Shown here: piece by piece, positions 50,072 to 58,897 of the stretch
Position numbering within the stretch: position 1 is the first letter of the stretch
Layout of the letters: each line of letters opens with the position of its first letter
Source: Thermoproteota archaeon
GTDB taxonomy: Archaea; Korarchaeota; Korarchaeia; Korarchaeales; Korarchaeaceae
Assembly: GCA_027491415.1 (NCBI GenBank)
Contig: JAOZFH010000018.1
Span: forward strand, 1 to 64,000
DNA: 64,000 nt
Reading direction: 5' to 3'
Made by a program: the position numbers and the translations under genes
The notes under the pieces: model-generated
What the model was told of the DNA's origin: nothing
Seen by the model: only the letters and a program-made list of their open reading frames with translations
Databases searched by the model: none

Positions 50072-50956
50072 ATGACTTTTTACTTGACGCACGTGCCGCC
50101 GAACCCTGAAGAAGCTCTGTCGGGGTGGTCACGATTGACGGCCAGCCCGACCGATAGGCTGATGACGGGGATCGAACCCATCGACTACACCCTTGGCGGC
50201 CTGCCCCGCGGCTACAACGTCCTGATCCTAGGGAAGCCCGGAACGGGCAAGACCCTATTCAGCATCAAGATGGCGTATCACATGGCTTCTTCAGGCGAGA
50301 GGGTAGTCTTCGTCACTATCCCCACCCCAAAGAGCATGTTCGAGGCCCAAGTGGCCTCGATGGGCATCGACCTAGCCGAGCTGGAGAGGAGGGGGGTCCT
50401 CAAGCTCATCTCGCTGGCCGACCCGAGCAACCGGGTTGAGGGGGAGAGCCTCTTCGTCTCGATGCTAGGCACGATAGAGGAGCACGATCCTTCCGTCGTG
50501 ATAGTGGACGACCCCTCCATCTTGGTCACTAGGGTGAGCGTGCCCTTCCTAGTGGGGACGATCTCAGGCGAGCTGGGCAGGGAGACAAAAGAGCTAGGGA
50601 GGCTTCTGGTGGCTGCCATGGACGAGGACATCCTCAGGATATACAGAGAGCACCACGCGTTCCTGCTTAGCAGGGCAGACATCGTTTTGAGGCTGGAGAG
50701 CGAGAAGCGGGGCGGGAGGATGGTTAGGAGGATGGTCGTCGTGAAGTCCAGGGGTATGGCCCCAACCGCCCACTGCGTCGACTTCGAGGTGGACCAGGCG
50801 GGGAGAATCCGCCTGGCTCACCCCAGCCGGCCCGGGTGCTCTGAGGGGGTGAGGAGGGGGCTCGAGTGGGAGAGGAGATCCCCCAGGGCGTCCCAGGGGA
50901 GGGTCAGAGGGGTCGGCGCTGAGGACCTGGCGCCCGGGGCCGACCAGATGGCGTGA
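50072..50956 (+). CDS. KaiC/RadA-like RecA-superfamily ATPase
   Basis: The 294-residue single-domain ATPase has Walker A GKPGTGKT at 54-61 after GIEPIDYTLGGLPRGYNVLI, the typical KaiC opening, and Walker B SVVIVDDPS near residue 145. The C-terminal 60 residues are arginine-rich and probably disordered. Archaeal KaiC-like proteins act in signalling or regulation rather than recombination; no partner gene is adjacent. Confidence 0.8.
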   Translation: MTFYLTHVPPNPEEALSGWSRLTASPTDRLMTGIEPIDYTLGGLPRGYNVLILGKPGTGKTLFSIKMAYHMASSGERVVFVTIPTPKSMFEAQVASMGIDLAELERRGVLKLISLADPSNRVEGESLFVSMLGTIEEHDPSVVIVDDPSILVTRVSVPFLVGTISGELGRETKELGRLLVAAMDEDILRIYREHHAFLLSRADIVLRLESEKRGGRMVRRMVVVKSRGMAPTAHCVDFEVDQAGRIRLAHPSRPGCSEGVRRGLEWERRSPRASQGRVRGVGAEDLAPGADQMA

Positions 50957-51001
50957 TGGGAATCGTTAAGGTGGTCCTAACGCGCGGCCTCGGGGTCGGC
51001 G

Positions 51002-51829
51002 TTGAGGGTCTACGTGTCGGCGGACCTCGAGGGAGTGTGGGGAGTCGTCCACGGAGAGCACACCTTTAGGGATGGGAGGGAGCACGACAGGGCCAGGAGG
51101 TGGATGACTGAAGAGGTGAACGCGGCCGTCGAGGGTGCGATCAGGGCTGGGGCGGAGGAGGTCATGGTGAACGACTCGCACGGGACCATGAGGAACGTTA
51201 TCCCGGAGGAGCTTCACCCCGAGGCCTCGCTCATCACCGGGTCGCCCAAGCCCATGGGCGTGCTGGAGGGGCTGACCGCCGAGTTCGACTGCGCATTCTT
51301 CCTAGGCTACCAGCCATGGCCGGGGAGAGGGGCGTGCTGAGCCACACCTACAGCGGGAGGACCGTCAGGCGCGTGGCGGTGGGCGGGAGAGAAGTGGGCG
51401 AGTTCGGGCTCAACGCGATGGTCGCCCACCACCTGGGCGTGCCAGTGGTCCTGGTGACGGGGGACGACGCGCTCGCGGGGGAGGCGAGAGAGGCCGCGCC
51501 GGAGGCGGTAGCAGTGGCGACGAAGAGAGCGCTCGGCAGGTACGCCGCGATGTGCCCGCCTCGAAGGAGGGTGCTGGAGGAGATAGAGGAGGCCGCGTTC
51601 CAGGCAGCGAGGGGGGGTCGCGGAGGGGCGCGTCAGGGTCAGGCCCCCGGCTGGGCCGCTGGATGTCGAGGTCGAGTTCACGGATCCCGGGATGGCCGAC
51701 GTCGCCCACCTGGTCCCGGGGTTGGTGAGAGTGAGTCCGACAACCCTGAGGTTTCGGGCGGAGGACGCGCTCGAGGCATACAGGGTCGTCAGGGCGTTCA
51801 TGTACCTCGCCATCGCCGTGGCAAGGTAG
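51002..51829 (+). pseudogene. M55 family D-aminopeptidase (DppA-like), two frameshifts
   Basis: The reading begins at TTG 51002 with MRVYVSADLEGVWGVV, followed by GEHTFRDGREHDRARRWM and NDSHGTMRNV, all typical of M55 zinc peptidases. Near 51313 the frame breaks: the expected GYxAMAGERGVLSHTYSGRT continues one frame later. In the run of seven G at about 51611-51617 it shifts back, and the family's C-terminus (FTDPGMADVAHLVPGLVRVS) continues to TAG at 51827-51829. Start and end frames agree, so one missing and one extra base would restore a 275-residue protein. Sequencing error or real decay cannot be separated here. Confidence 0.8.
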
Positions 51830-51909
51830 GCAGAAGGAGATCCTCGTGGGGGGTGGGGGCCCTCCCGCCGTTATAACTTGCCGAAGGCGCCCCACCCCCG
51901 GTGGTCTGA

Positions 51910-52686
51910 GTGGCCGTCGACAAGAGAGAGGTCTCCAAGGGGAGGCTGCAGTATCACCTCAAGGTGAGGCCGGGCGACGTGGCCCGGTACGTCCTCCTCC
52001 CTGGCGACCCTGGTAGAGTCAGGAGGATAGCCGAGCACATGGACGAGGCTGAGGAGGTGGCCCACAACAGGGAGTTTCTGACCGTCACCGGGACCTACAA
52101 GGGGGTCAGGGTCTCCGCCACCTCCACGGGGATAGGGTGCCCTTCCGCCTCGATAGCCGTGGAGGAACTCGCGAACGTGGGGGCCGAGGTGTTCATCCGC
52201 GTAGGCACCTCCGCGGCGCTCCAGCCTCACGTGAGAATAGCCGACCTGATCATACCCAACGGGGCCGTTAGGAACGAGGGGACGTCGTACTTCTACGTGC
52301 CCGAGGGATTCCCGGCCGTGCCCAGCCTTGGGGTGCTCCTGGCCCTCAGGAGGGCGGCGGAGTCGCTGGGATACAGGCACCACGTGGGCATTATCAGCTC
52401 CGATGATGCCTTCTACGCCGAGACGCCAGAGTACCTAGAAGGGCTCAGGGAGCTCGGGGTGATCAGCCTAGACATGGAGAGTTCCGCCATATTCATCGTG
52501 AGTCACCTGCGCGGGCTGGAGGCGGGCACGGTCAACGGCGTCGTTGCGAATCTCAGCACGGGCGAGGGCGGTCTGGTCGATCAGGACGACCCCAGGCGGG
52601 CCGAGGCCATAGACAGGGCAATCAAGACCGCACTGGAGGCCGTCGTCATCCTTGAGGGGGAGAGGGAGGGGAAGAGGGGAGGGTAG
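51910..52686 (+). CDS. udp: Uridine phosphorylase-like nucleoside phosphorylase
   Basis: The 258-residue protein has the phosphate loop VLLPGDPGRVRRIAEHMDEA, the family block STGIGCPSASIAVEELANVG and the substrate motif ISLDMESSAIFIVSHLRG. This is a classical uridine phosphorylase-type member that would release uracil from uridine. GTG 51910 is about 35 bases after CCGTTATAAC. It is the second nucleoside phosphorylase in the window. Confidence 0.88.
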   Translation: MAVDKREVSKGRLQYHLKVRPGDVARYVLLPGDPGRVRRIAEHMDEAEEVAHNREFLTVTGTYKGVRVSATSTGIGCPSASIAVEELANVGAEVFIRVGTSAALQPHVRIADLIIPNGAVRNEGTSYFYVPEGFPAVPSLGVLLALRRAAESLGYRHHVGIISSDDAFYAETPEYLEGLRELGVISLDMESSAIFIVSHLRGLEAGTVNGVVANLSTGEGGLVDQDDPRRAEAIDRAIKTALEAVVILEGEREGKRGG

Positions 52687-52966
52687 GGTTCTGGGGGCCC
52701 TGGAGAGGCTGAGGGAGAGCTACAGGCGGTACGGGCTGGCGCTCACCCTGGCAACGCTGGCCTGCGTCCTCGGATCCATCGGGACCGCTGTCAGCGCTCT
52801 TCGGGGGTCGAGGGCCTCGGCGATCATCTACGCGACCCTGACCGCCGCCGCCCTGGCGGCCGTCGTCAGGGCCTGGAGGAGGAGGAAGGGGGCCGGAGCC
52901 CCGCTGAAGTACCTAGAGGAGGTCTGGGAGGAGGGTGATCCTCGGCGGTCAAGCGGGCCGTCTTGA
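52652..52966 (+). CDS. Small two-helix membrane protein
   Basis: About 90-104 residues with two hydrophobic helices (ALTLATLACVLGSIGTAVSAL and ASAIIYATLTAAALAAVV, quoted in part) and basic flanks. The start is unclear: TTG 52652 overlaps the phosphorylase end, and the region near 52690 after GGAGGGTAGGG offers no ATG, GTG or TTG. No function can be assigned. Confidence 0.5.
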   Translation: MRGRGRGRGEGRVLGALERLRESYRRYGLALTLATLACVLGSIGTAVSALRGSRASAIIYATLTAAALAAVVRAWRRRKGAGAPLKYLEEVWEEGDPRRSSGPS

Positions 52967-53206
52967 GGATCAGGAGCCTCCAGAACTCGCCTCCAGGGTC
53001 TACTGCCCCGCCCTGCCGGGGAGCGCCGTCAGAGGAGATCTCTTAGAGTGCAGGAACGACGTAGATCTCTTCTTGATGATCGAGTGGCCCAGGATCACGA
53101 GGGAGAACTGGAGAGGGAGGTCAGGTCCGCCTTCGAGGGGGGAGTAGAGTCCCCCATCTGTGAAGGCCATTCTTTTATACCATGTGAAGAATTTTTCTTT
53201 CACACG
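52967..53206 (+). promoter_or_regulatory. Intergenic region with HTH promoter and inverted-repeat operator
   Basis: The last part holds TTCTTTTATACC (53170-53181), a TATA element for the HTH gene at 53207, followed by the inverted repeat TGTGAA-N10-TTCACA at 53183-53204 that fills the space between TATA and ATG. The operator is well placed for self-repression by the downstream winged-helix protein. The first 190 bases have short open frames without family matches and no clear element. Confidence 0.55.
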
Positions 53207-53536
53207 ATGGAAGGAATAATCGACACGGTAGTCCGCACCCTCGGACTGAGGCCCAGGGCCGCGGAGATCCTCCACCTCCTGGCGAAGGAGGGCGAGCTCA
53301 CCATATCCGAGGTGGCCAGGGCGCTCAGCATCTCGCGGAGGGCCGCCCACGACTGGCTCCACCACCTCCTCTCCAGGAGGCTGATCAGGCGGCGACCGGT
53401 GGAGAGGGGTGGCAGGCTGTCCTACGCCTACTTCCTGCCGCCCCCCTCGGAGATGATCCAGGCGGCCGCGGATCACCTGAGGGAAAGGATCCGGGAGCTG
53501 GAGCGCCTGCTCGAGGGAGGTGAGCGGCTTGAGTGA
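53207..53536 (+). CDS. Winged-helix transcriptional regulator
   Basis: The 109-residue protein has a helix-turn-helix EVARALSISRRAAHDWLHHL after LRPRAAEILHLLAKEG, a wing (RRPVERGGRLSYAYFL) and a C-terminal amphipathic helix for dimerisation, as in TrmB- or ArsR-like regulators. ATG 53207 lies just after an inverted repeat. Its stop overlaps the start of the SPASM radical SAM gene, so it probably controls that gene and itself. Confidence 0.8.
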   Translation: MEGIIDTVVRTLGLRPRAAEILHLLAKEGELTISEVARALSISRRAAHDWLHHLLSRRLIRRRPVERGGRLSYAYFLPPPSEMIQAAADHLRERIRELERLLEGGERLE

Positions 53537-54977
53537 CCTGGCCGGGTCCGTCGGGGCCTTCAAGAGGGTCATCGAGAGCCCGGCCTCGAGGATGCTGCTT
53601 CGGAGGCTCCTGAAGGAATGCCCTGGGACGGGAAAGACCAGACTTGAGGTGTCCCTGGAGGTCATCGCGGGGGTCAGAGACCGGGAGCGCCTACCGATGC
53701 CCTGCCGGACGGCCGCAAGGCTGACCGAGCTCGTGCTCAGGATGGGCGCCAAGGCGTTCGGGGCCGACTTCTCGGAGCTGAGGAGCAGGATGGGCGAAGA
53801 GCACTGGAGGAGGGCGCTGGTCAGCGTCATAAGGGGGCTGGAGGCCTTCGGCGTGCGCAGGCCCTTCGTGCCTGGGGCCCCCTTCCTGGTGGTCTGGGAC
53901 GTCACGTACGCCTGCAACCTCCGGTGCAGGCACTGCTACGCCAACGCGGGCGTGCCTCTGGAGGACGAGCTGACCACGCAGGAGGCGAGGAGGGTCATCG
54001 ACATCCTGCACAGGGCCGGCGTCGTGGCGATAGCCTGGTCCGGGGGAGAGCCCCTGGTGAGGCCCGACATATACGAGCTGAGCAGGTACGCCCACCAGAA
54101 GGGGTTCTACGTGGCCATGGCGACGAACGGCACGCTCATAGACGAGGAGACCGCCGACAGGCTCTGGGACTCCGGGGTGAGGTTCCTCCAGATAAGCCTC
54201 GATGGGGCCTCGCCGGAGACCCACGACGGGTTCAGGGGCGTCCCCGGCGCCTGGGAGAGGACTGTGAGGGGGATAAAGGTCGCGGTCAAGAGGGGCTTCT
54301 TCGTCAACGTGGCGACCACGGCGACGAAGCTGAACTACCGGGAGATTCCCCGGATCGTGGATCTCGTGCGGGAGCTTGGGGCCCAGTGGTTCATGGTGTA
54401 CAACTTTGTGCCCACCGGCAGGGGCGTGTTCATCGACCGGTTCGACCTCTCGCCAGAGGAGAGGGAGGAGCTGCTCAGGTGGCTCTGGGAGAAGCTGAGG
54501 GAAGGAGGAAGCCCGAAGGTGCTGACCACGGCCCCCCAGTTCGCCAGGGTGTCCCTGCAGGCGGAGGCGAGGGAGGGCAGGCGTAGCAAGCTGGTGCTGC
54601 CGACCCACTTCTACGACGCCGAGCTGGGCGGGAGGCTCAGGAGCCTGGCCGACTTCATAGGCGGTTGCGGGGCTGGCAGGTTCTACATCGGGCTCTCGCC
54701 CAACGGGGACGTGAGGCCGTGCGTGTTCTTCCCGAAGACCCTGGCCAACGTGCTCGAGCTGGAGAACGACTTCGAGGAGTGGTGGCGCACCGACGAGTTC
54801 CTGTGGAGGCTCAGGGACAAGGACTCCCTGAAGGAGCCCTGCGGGACCTGCCCGTTCAGGTACGTCTGCGGGGGGTGCAGGGCGAGGGCCTACGGCTACC
54901 TGGGAGACCCACAGGCGCCCGACCCCGGTTGCCTGCTGGTCGCGAGGGCAAGGGCGGAGAAGGTCCGCGTCGCGTGA
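53529..54977 (+). CDS. Radical SAM/SPASM domain protein
   Basis: The 482-residue enzyme has the radical SAM motif CNLRCRHCYANAG near residue 135 and a C-terminal SPASM region with GGCGAGRFYIGLSPNGDVRPC and CGTCPFRYVCGGCRARAYG, which would bind auxiliary [4Fe-4S] clusters. The N-terminal 100 residues are a helical extension. SPASM enzymes modify peptides or build cofactors, and heme-biosynthesis types are similar in archaea. TTG 53529 follows a strong GGAGGTGA; GTG 53520 is an alternative. No small precursor peptide gene was identified next to it. Confidence 0.83.
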   Translation: MSDLAGSVGAFKRVIESPASRMLLRRLLKECPGTGKTRLEVSLEVIAGVRDRERLPMPCRTAARLTELVLRMGAKAFGADFSELRSRMGEEHWRRALVSVIRGLEAFGVRRPFVPGAPFLVVWDVTYACNLRCRHCYANAGVPLEDELTTQEARRVIDILHRAGVVAIAWSGGEPLVRPDIYELSRYAHQKGFYVAMATNGTLIDEETADRLWDSGVRFLQISLDGASPETHDGFRGVPGAWERTVRGIKVAVKRGFFVNVATTATKLNYREIPRIVDLVRELGAQWFMVYNFVPTGRGVFIDRFDLSPEEREELLRWLWEKLREGGSPKVLTTAPQFARVSLQAEAREGRRSKLVLPTHFYDAELGGRLRSLADFIGGCGAGRFYIGLSPNGDVRPCVFFPKTLANVLELENDFEEWWRTDEFLWRLRDKDSLKEPCGTCPFRYVCGGCRARAYGYLGDPQAPDPGCLLVARARAEKVRVA

Positions 54978-55741
54978 GCGACCGCCGACGCAAGCTCAGC
55001 TCGACCGGCCCGCCTGGAGAGGAGCGGGAGCGCTCGGCTCGCCCCGCCCCGCCCCCTGGACCCTCCTCCAGCCTCGACTATCTCACCGTCCCTGATCCTC
55101 ACTATCCTCTCCATCCTCCTGGCCACGTCTACGTCGTGGGTCACGACCAAGAGGGTCGTGCCGAGCCTATCTTTCACATCCAGCAGGAGGCCCAGCACCT
55201 GCTCCCGCGTCTTGCTGTCCAGGGCCCCGGTGGGCTCGTCGGCGATTATCAGCTTCGGGGACTTGGCCAGCGCCATGGCGATGGCCACCCTCTGCTGCTG
55301 ACCCCCGCTCAGCTCGTGCGGCCTGTGGTTCGCGTGTCCCTCGAGGCCAACGAGTCTTAGGGTTCTGAGGGCCTCCTCCCTGTCTGTCCTGCCGAACCTC
55401 GCCTTCTGGGCCAACATGACGTTCTCCAGGGCCGTGAGCTCCGATATGAGGTTGTAGCTCTGGAAGATGAAGCTCACCCTCGACCTCCTGAACCTCGCCA
55501 GCTCGTCCTCGCTCAGGTAGACGAGGTCCACCCCGTCGACGTAGACGTGGCCGTAGGAGGGTCTGTCTAGGCCAGCAATGATGTTGAGGAGGGTCGTCTT
55601 GCCCGAGCCGCTCTTCCCCAGGATGGCGACGGACTCCCCCCTCTCGACCTCCAGGCTCACGCCCCTCAGCACGACCAGGTACCTGCTGCCGATCCTATAG
55701 GCCTTGTAGACGTCGACCAGCCTCACCATCGGCTCACTCAT
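54896..55741 (-). CDS. ABC transporter ATPase, MacB/LolD type
   Basis: The 281-residue ATPase has Walker A GKSGSGKTTLL, signature LSGGQQQRVAIAMAL and Walker B LIIADEPTGALDS, the MacB/LolD/FtsE pattern. The standard domain ends near residue 220 (RDGEIVEAGG). The final 60 residues are low-complexity and read antisense into the convergent SPASM gene by 82 bases, so they look like read-through after loss of an earlier stop. It overlaps the permease gene by eight bases. Confidence 0.88.
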   Translation of the reverse strand: MSEPMVRLVDVYKAYRIGSRYLVVLRGVSLEVERGESVAILGKSGSGKTTLLNIIAGLDRPSYGHVYVDGVDLVYLSEDELARFRRSRVSFIFQSYNLISELTALENVMLAQKARFGRTDREEALRTLRLVGLEGHANHRPHELSGGQQQRVAIAMALAKSPKLIIADEPTGALDSKTREQVLGLLLDVKDRLGTTLLVVTHDVDVARRMERIVRIRDGEIVEAGGGSRGRGGASRALPLLSRRAGRAELASAVAHATRTFSALALATSRQPGSGACGSPR

Positions 55742-56906
55742 GGGACAGCGCCTCCACGACCCTCATGCTCGCCGCCCTCCTCGCGGGTGGGATGGAGGCA
55801 ATCAGGCTGACCGCGAGCGATATGGCGAGTCCAGCCACCACGGACTGCGGGCCGAACTCAAGGGGGAGCGCGTAGCCCCTGACCGACAGGGCCGAGGACA
55901 CGAACTTGGCCGCCAGCACGCCCGCGGCAACGCCGATCGGCCCCCCGACCGCCGAGTACGCCAGCCCCTCGACGATGAATATACGGAGGATCTCGCCCCT
56001 CGTGTAGCCGAGGGCCTTCAGGATGCCGATCTCCCTGACCTTCTCGTTCACGCTCATCATGACCGAGTTCGTTATGCTCAGGCCCGCAATTAGCATGGAT
56101 ATGCTCCCTATGCCCAGCAGGACCGCGTCCAGTATCCCGAGTATCGAGCCGACGTTTTGCATCACCTGGTCGGTCTCCACTATCATGAGGTCGGGGTACC
56201 TCTTGACCAGGACCTCCCTGACGGCCTCGGCCGCCTCGGGGTCGTCGACCCTCACGAAGACCAGATTCACAACGCCCTCCTGACCATAGAACTCCTGGAC
56301 GGTCTCAAGCGGCAGGTAGATCGCCTGGTCCTGGAGGAATGTCCCGGTGGAGGACAGGATCCCCACGACCCTCACTGAGAGCCCCTCCTTGTCGTAGGGC
56401 CTCTTCAGGATCTCTATTCTGTCCCCGGGCTTGGCCGACAGCATCTTGGCTGCCGTGGCCCCCAACACGGCCTCCCTGTCGCCCGTCCAGTAGGACCCCT
56501 CGATGAGGCCCGGCAGCCCCTTCTCCAGCCCGCTGAGCGGCGTGCCTATCACGAGCAGGGCGGAGTCCCCCGTCTGCCTGGTGAACCCGACCTGGGTCAG
56601 CACGGGCGTCACGAGGCTGACGCCGTAGATCTCGTCGATGCCCTCGATCTCCCCCTCTGGGATGACCCCCATCGGGGATACGGATCCCAGGCCGAGCCCA
56701 CCGGAGGACGTCCCCCCGGAGGGCATGAGGATGAAGCCCATGTTCACCAGGCCCTCTAGGTTCTCCCTCACGGCCGCCCTCATCCCGTACCCTATGGCCA
56801 GGAGAGAGACCAGGGAGGCCACTCCAATCACTATCCCCAGCGCCGTGAGCACGGTCCGCAGGTTCCGGGGGTTGAGGTCCGCTAGGACTATCCTGTAGAG
56901 CGTCAC
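55734..56906 (-). CDS. ABC transporter permease, FtsX/MacB type
   Basis: The 390-residue permease has an N-terminal helix (TALGIVIGVASLVSLLAIGYG), a large extracellular domain and three C-terminal helices, the FtsX/MacB layout. MacB-type systems transmit force across the membrane rather than moving substrate through it, for example to release lipoproteins or peptides. It works with the ATPase downstream and overlaps a secreted protein gene upstream by four bases. Confidence 0.87.
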   Translation of the reverse strand: MTLYRIVLADLNPRNLRTVLTALGIVIGVASLVSLLAIGYGMRAAVRENLEGLVNMGFILMPSGGTSSGGLGLGSVSPMGVIPEGEIEGIDEIYGVSLVTPVLTQVGFTRQTGDSALLVIGTPLSGLEKGLPGLIEGSYWTGDREAVLGATAAKMLSAKPGDRIEILKRPYDKEGLSVRVVGILSSTGTFLQDQAIYLPLETVQEFYGQEGVVNLVFVRVDDPEAAEAVREVLVKRYPDLMIVETDQVMQNVGSILGILDAVLLGIGSISMLIAGLSITNSVMMSVNEKVREIGILKALGYTRGEILRIFIVEGLAYSAVGGPIGVAAGVLAAKFVSSALSVRGYALPLEFGPQSVVAGLAISLAVSLIASIPPARRAASMRVVEALSHE

Positions 56907-58891
56907 GCCCCCTCACCCCCAGCCGCGGCCGGAACCGGGGAGAATCCCTCGGGCTCGTAGTGCGGCCCTCCCCGCCTCCTCCTCACGGTCGCGAGGCCGA
57001 GGGCGCCCGCCGCCCCTGACCCCGCCAGGAGGACGATCCAGGGAGTTAGAGACCTCAGGCTCACCCCTCCGGAGACCTGGGAGGGAGGCTCCACCACCAC
57101 GACGGCGGTAGACTCCGCGTAGAAGGTCTGGGAGAGCCCGCCCCTGTAGGACACGCGGAAGATTAGCTCGTAAGTCCCGGGTGGAGTCGCGTCGCTCACC
57201 AGCAGTCGTATGCCGACGTCCTCTCTGTCCACGGTAGGGATTCTGGACACCACCGCCGGGGCGAGCTGCCTGAAGTACCCGCCGCCGTCAACGAGTTCCA
57301 CCACGACCCCCTCGGCGTCCCCCTCCCCGAGGTTCACGAGGTCCCCCCTGAGGGTTACCTCCCCCCCAGGGTGGGCTGTCGAGTCCTCGAGGATGAGGGC
57401 GAGCTCCGCCCGCCTCGCGACGGGGATCGCGATTCTGAGGGACTCCTCGTACCTGTTCCCGAGCTCGTCCCGGTACCTCAGCAGGAGGGGAACCTCTAGG
57501 AAGCCCGACTCCGCCGAGGAGTCGACGCCGACCTCGAAGCTCACCGTGACGTTCTCCCCGGCCTTCAGGTCCCCGAGGAAGATCCTGTTGGCCCCCCTGA
57601 GGACCCTTAGCGGAGACTCGCCGCCCTCTGCCTGCGAAGCCTGTGGAGCTCCCATGTACGGGATGCCGCCCGCCATCCCCATCAGGCCGGCCAGCGACGC
57701 CTGCTGCGCCTCCTCGCCAGCTGGGAGGAGGTCCAGCGACAGGCCGTAGGCGTCCCCAGGGCCCGCGTTGAGGAGGACGAGCGTCAGGCTGCCAGCGCCG
57801 CCCACCGGCAGGGGGTCAGGCGAGGTCAGCGCAGAGACCAGGTTGACGTGCGGCCTGTCTGGCTCTATCGATGTCGGCCTGCTGAGCGGGGTGGAGACGA
57901 CAACCTGAGCCACGGTTAGCTCCTCCACGTGGGTCCCGTCGACCCTCCTGTACGAGACCCTAACGGGGAGCTGGTAGATGCCCCTCGGGCAGCCCTCGCT
58001 CACCCTCACGCTGATGGTGAAGCGGGCCGAGCCCATCGGGGGTATGCTCTCGAAGAAGAACTCCCTCCTACCCTCGACGGCCACCCCAGCCGACTGTAGA
58101 GAAGAGCCGCCGGTCGTCAGCCCCCCGAGGTCGAACCCCGGAGAACCGCCGCCCGCATGGAAGCTGGCCCCGATTCCGACGGGCTCCACCTCCACCAGCA
58201 CGTCCCTGAGCGCCTCCCTGCCCAGGTTCCTGAGGGAGATGATCAGGGCGCCGGCGTCGCCCGCCCTGAGCACGGCCGGATACTGGGTCACCCCGAGGGA
58301 CAGGACCCCGCAGGGCCTGCCGACGACTACCTCGACCACGAACTCCTGCTCGACCTCCGGCCCGTAGGCCAGAACGGGTAGGGTCACCGCGGCGCTCCCG
58401 GTGGAGTCGAACGTGTCGTTGTTCACCCAGCTGATCGAGATCGGAGAGCTGTGGTCGATCTCTATGGTGCGGTAGGTGAGCGTCAGCGGGATCCGGTACA
58501 CCCCTGGGGTGGCGTTCCCCAAGACTTCCAAGAGGAACGTGGCCTCGAACGCCCCGCCCGGCAGGACGATTATCGGCGAGACGACGGCCCTCGGATCGTT
58601 CTCACCTCCCCCGCCGCGGAACGGGAGGCCCTCCAGGTGCGCCACGACAGAGATGGCCCCTATGGCCTGCTCCCCGTTTACGAAGGTGACTTTCAGAGGA
58701 ACCTGCCTGTCGCCCGGGTATACTCCGCACCCCCACTCCCAGCCCCACCTGACCGCGGCTATCTGGACATCTCCTGCCGCCTGCTGGGCCGCAGGCTGGG
58801 AGAGAGGGGTAAGCGAGATCACCAGAGCGGCCGTTAGCCAGATCGCGAGAGTCCTGAGTGTAGCACCCGCGCCCGATCGCTCCGCCGACAC
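56903..58891 (-). CDS. Secreted surface protein with CARDB/COG1361-like domains
   Basis: The 662-residue protein has an N-terminal signal (LAIWLTAALVISLTPLSQPA), several beta-sandwich repeats of the CARDB/COG1361 type (pattern L-N-G-D-A-x-G-V-V-V-E-L) and a C-terminal transmembrane helix (WIVLLAGSGAAGALGLA) with a basic stop-transfer. It is probably exposed at the cell surface. Archaeal proteins like this often sit beside MacB-type ABC genes, as here, and may be the periplasmic adaptor. Confidence 0.8.
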   Translation of the reverse strand: MSAERSGAGATLRTLAIWLTAALVISLTPLSQPAAQQAAGDVQIAAVRWGWEWGCGVYPGDRQVPLKVTFVNGEQAIGAISVVAHLEGLPFRGGGGENDPRAVVSPIIVLPGGAFEATFLLEVLGNATPGVYRIPLTLTYRTIEIDHSSPISISWVNNDTFDSTGSAAVTLPVLAYGPEVEQEFVVEVVVGRPCGVLSLGVTQYPAVLRAGDAGALIISLRNLGREALRDVLVEVEPVGIGASFHAGGGSPGFDLGGLTTGGSSLQSAGVAVEGRREFFFESIPPMGSARFTISVRVSEGCPRGIYQLPVRVSYRRVDGTHVEELTVAQVVVSTPLSRPTSIEPDRPHVNLVSALTSPDPLPVGGAGSLTLVLLNAGPGDAYGLSLDLLPAGEEAQQASLAGLMGMAGGIPYMGAPQASQAEGGESPLRVLRGANRIFLGDLKAGENVTVSFEVGVDSSAESGFLEVPLLLRYRDELGNRYEESLRIAIPVARRAELALILEDSTAHPGGEVTLRGDLVNLGEGDAEGVVVELVDGGGYFRQLAPAVVSRIPTVDREDVGIRLLVSDATPPGTYELIFRVSYRGGLSQTFYAESTAVVVVEPPSQVSGGVSLRSLTPWIVLLAGSGAAGALGLATVRRRRGGPHYEPEGFSPVPAAAGGEGA

Positions 58892-58897
58892 CGCTGA

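Noticed and set aside
52935-53147. Open frame with CPALPGSAVRGDLL, recalling CRISPR RAMP proteins
   Set aside because: The likeness rests on a few Gly/Pro residues. The frame is short, lacks a start signal, and no other CRISPR gene or array is present.
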